A stretch of DNA of 64,000 bases from Leucobacter weissii. GTDB lineage: Bacteria; Actinomycetota; Actinomycetes; Actinomycetales; Microbacteriaceae. The stretch lies in contig NZ_JAGDYM010000001.1 of NCBI RefSeq assembly GCF_017565745.1, positions 103,413 to 167,412 of the forward strand, read 5' to 3'. The first letter of the stretch is position 1. The number at the start of each line of letters is the position of its first letter. Positions 62,063 to 64,000 of this stretch are shown here, piece by piece. Below the pieces are notes generated by a model. It was not told the DNA's origin, searched no databases, and saw only the letters and a program-made list of their open reading frames with translations. Made by a program: the position numbers and the translations under genes.

Positions 62063-63798
62063 CAGGCCGCCTCCGCCTCGGTCAGCTGCGAGCCGACGAT
62101 CTCCTGGTACACGTCGTTGCCGGCGAGCAGTTCATCATGGGTGCCGATCCCGACCACCTCGCCGTTCTCGAGGACGATGATCTGATCCGCCTCGGTGATG
62201 GTCGAGACGCGCTGGGCGACGATGATGGTCGTCGCGTTCTCGGTGGCCTCGGGCAGCGCCGCCCGGAGTCGGGCGTCGGTCGCGACGTCGAGCGCCGAGA
62301 ACGAGTCGTCGAAGAGGTAGACGCGGGGCTTCGCGACCAGCACGCGCGCGATCGAGAGCCGCTGCCGCTGGCCGCCGGAGACGCTGGTGCCGCCCTGCGA
62401 GACGGGCTCGTCGAGCTGCCGCTCCATCTCACGGACGAAGTCCTCGCCCTGCGCGATGCGCAGGGCCGTCCAGAGCGCCTCGTCGCTCGCGGAGGCGTCG
62501 CCGAAGCGCAGGTTCGACGCCACCGTGCCCGAGAAGAGGTAGGGTCGTTGCGGAACGAGGCCGAAGGTCTCTGCGAGCTGGGCGCGGGTGAGCGCGGCGA
62601 CCGGTTGCCCGTCGACCGTGATGGCGCCCTGCTGCGGGTCGAAGAGCCTCAGCATCAGGCCCAGGAGGGTGGTCTTGCCCGATCCAGTCGAGCCGATGAT
62701 CGCGGTCGTCGTCCCGGGTTCCGCCGCGAAGCTGACGTTCTTGATCACCGGCAGCTCGGCGCCGGGGAAGCCGAAGGTGACCCCGTCGAACTCCACGCGG
62801 CCCGCCGTGGGGGTGGCCGCGGTCGCCTCCTCCGGGAAGCGCAGCGTCGACTCGGTGCCGAGCAGATCACTGATGCGCTCCGCGCAGACCACGGCGCGCG
62901 GGATCATCATCACCATGAACACGCCCATCATCACCGCGATCAGGATCTGCAGCAGGTATTGCAGGAACGCCGTGAGCGCCCCGATCTCGACATCGCCGGC
63001 GTCCACGCGGTGGCCCCCGAACCAGAGCACGGCGCCCGTGGCGACGTGGAGCACCATCATGATCACCGGGAACATCACGACGAAGACCTGGCCCACGCGC
63101 ACCGAGATACGGGTGATGTTCTCGTTGGCGACGCGGTAGCGATCCTCCTCGAAGGGCTCGCGCACGAAGGCGCGGACGACGCGGATGCCCATGATCTGCT
63201 CGCGCAGCACGCTGTTGATGTCGTCGACGCGCTCCTGCATCTGCCGGAACAGCGGCAGCAGCAGCCGGACGAGGAAGCCGACGATGACGGCGAGCACCGC
63301 GACCGAGGCCCACACGAGCCACGACATGCCGGCGTCCTCCCGCAGCGCCATGATGATGCCGCCGATCGCCATGATCGGCGCCGCAACCATGAAGTTCAGC
63401 GTCATGAGCACGAGCATCTGCACCTGCTGCACGTCGTTCGTGCCGCGGGTGATGAGCGTTCCGGCGCCGAAGCGGGTGGCTTCGAGCGTCGAGAGCGAGC
63501 CCACCTTCTGGAACACCTCGCGGCGCAGATCCCGGCCGATCGCCATCGCGGCGCGGGCGCCGCAGTAGACGGCGAGCACCGCCGCGATCACCTGGCCCAG
63601 CGCGGCCGCGAGCATCACACCGCCGGTGCTCCAGATGAAGCCCGTATCGCCGGTGGCGATGCCGCGGTCGATGATCTGCGCGTTGAGGCTCGGCAGCCAG
63701 AGCGCGGCGATGGTCGAGAGCAGCTGGAGCACGAGCACCGCGGCGACCCATGGCCAGTATTTCCGGGCGTGGCGCAGGGTCAATCTGATGAGAGCCAC
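62062..63798 (-). CDS. ABC exporter subunit with degenerate Walker B
   Basis: 578 residues. Six transmembrane helices (about 15-300) then the ATPase: Walker A GSTGSGKTT, Q-loop VPQRPYLFSGTVASNLRFG, signature SVSGGQRQRLSIAR, Walker B VYLFDDSFSALD with Asp replacing the catalytic Glu, and VAQRVSTI where His of the H-loop is Gln. These changes define the degenerate half of heterodimeric exporters such as TM287/288 or BmrCD. GAAAGGAA precedes the ATG. It is the upstream gene and pairs with the next one. Confidence 0.92.
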   Translation of the reverse strand: MALIRLTLRHARKYWPWVAAVLVLQLLSTIAALWLPSLNAQIIDRGIATGDTGFIWSTGGVMLAAALGQVIAAVLAVYCGARAAMAIGRDLRREVFQKVGSLSTLEATRFGAGTLITRGTNDVQQVQMLVLMTLNFMVAAPIMAIGGIIMALREDAGMSWLVWASVAVLAVIVGFLVRLLLPLFRQMQERVDDINSVLREQIMGIRVVRAFVREPFEEDRYRVANENITRISVRVGQVFVVMFPVIMMVLHVATGAVLWFGGHRVDAGDVEIGALTAFLQYLLQILIAVMMGVFMVMMIPRAVVCAERISDLLGTESTLRFPEEATAATPTAGRVEFDGVTFGFPGAELPVIKNVSFAAEPGTTTAIIGSTGSGKTTLLGLMLRLFDPQQGAITVDGQPVAALTRAQLAETFGLVPQRPYLFSGTVASNLRFGDASASDEALWTALRIAQGEDFVREMERQLDEPVSQGGTSVSGGQRQRLSIARVLVAKPRVYLFDDSFSALDVATDARLRAALPEATENATTIIVAQRVSTITEADQIIVLENGEVVGIGTHDELLAGNDVYQEIVGSQLTEAEAA

Positions 63799-64000
63799 GG
63801 GGTTCCTTTCGCAGTCACAGCCTCACCGGGGCGAGGACAGTTCAGAGTAACAGTACGAAACCTCGTGCGCCATCCCCCGCGGGGATGATACGGGGCGGGT
63901 CGGTTCCACCGTTCGGATGATCCCGGAGACGCATCGGGGCGGGGGGCCGCCTGGGGCCCCCCCCCCCAACGCGTCGCCGCCGGTCAGGCGGGCGTGAAGC

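Overview
The window is high-GC, densely packed bacterial DNA with many GTG starts and 4-nt start/stop overlaps. Features point to an actinobacterium, most plausibly Microbacteriaceae (a Leucobacter-like genome). These include a perfect HspR-type HAIR operator in front of clpB, a beta-ketoadipate pathway under IclR regulators, LytR-CpsA-Psr and DUF5819/HTTM proteins, and a surface protein with an LAxTG-like sorting end. Genus is inference; no rRNA is present.

Region 1 (1-20.2 kb) is an aromatic and hydroaromatic acid catabolic island. It holds a truncated IclR gene, a second IclR gene, pcaHGBDC, a divergent CynX-type MFS transporter, pcaIJF with a PcaR-like IclR gene, and a TMEM175-type channel gene. 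A quinate/shikimate block follows: a two-domain 3-dehydroshikimate dehydratase, type II dehydroquinase, a quinate/shikimate dehydrogenase, a ribose-type ABC importer (lipoprotein, double ATPase, permease), a cyclase-family hydrolase and a TetR regulator. Together they encode a route from imported quinate or shikimate through dehydroshikimate and protocatechuate to acetyl-CoA and succinyl-CoA.

Region 2 (20.3-22.6 kb) is a heat-shock-controlled clpB lacking the N-terminal domain. Region 3 (23.0-33.0 kb) is an 11-gene co-directional cluster: an FCD-type GntR regulator with a 16-bp palindrome in front, a polyamine-type ABC importer, a class III aminotransferase, three SDR dehydrogenases, a flavin-containing monooxygenase and a carboxymuconolactone-decarboxylase-like protein. 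It looks like a complete uptake-and-degradation system for an amine or amino-compound whose identity I cannot assign. It is the best candidate for an undescribed system.

Region 4 (33.2-49.5 kb) is mostly housekeeping: an MFS transporter, an XRE regulator, two glycosyltransferases, a secreted CHAP-like protein, an LCP cell-wall ligase, three serine tRNA genes (GGA, GCT, TGA) close to serS, a HAD phosphatase, a lipid kinase, a PadR/membrane-protein pair, and ackA-pta. Region 5 (49.5-64 kb) holds a CrtI-like oxidoreductase, an HTTM/DUF5819 pair, a 1274-residue surface protein carrying 134 tandem DPGT-type tetrapeptides, a large LuxR regulator broken by a frameshift in a C6 tract, and a heterodimeric ABC exporter with one degenerate ATP site.
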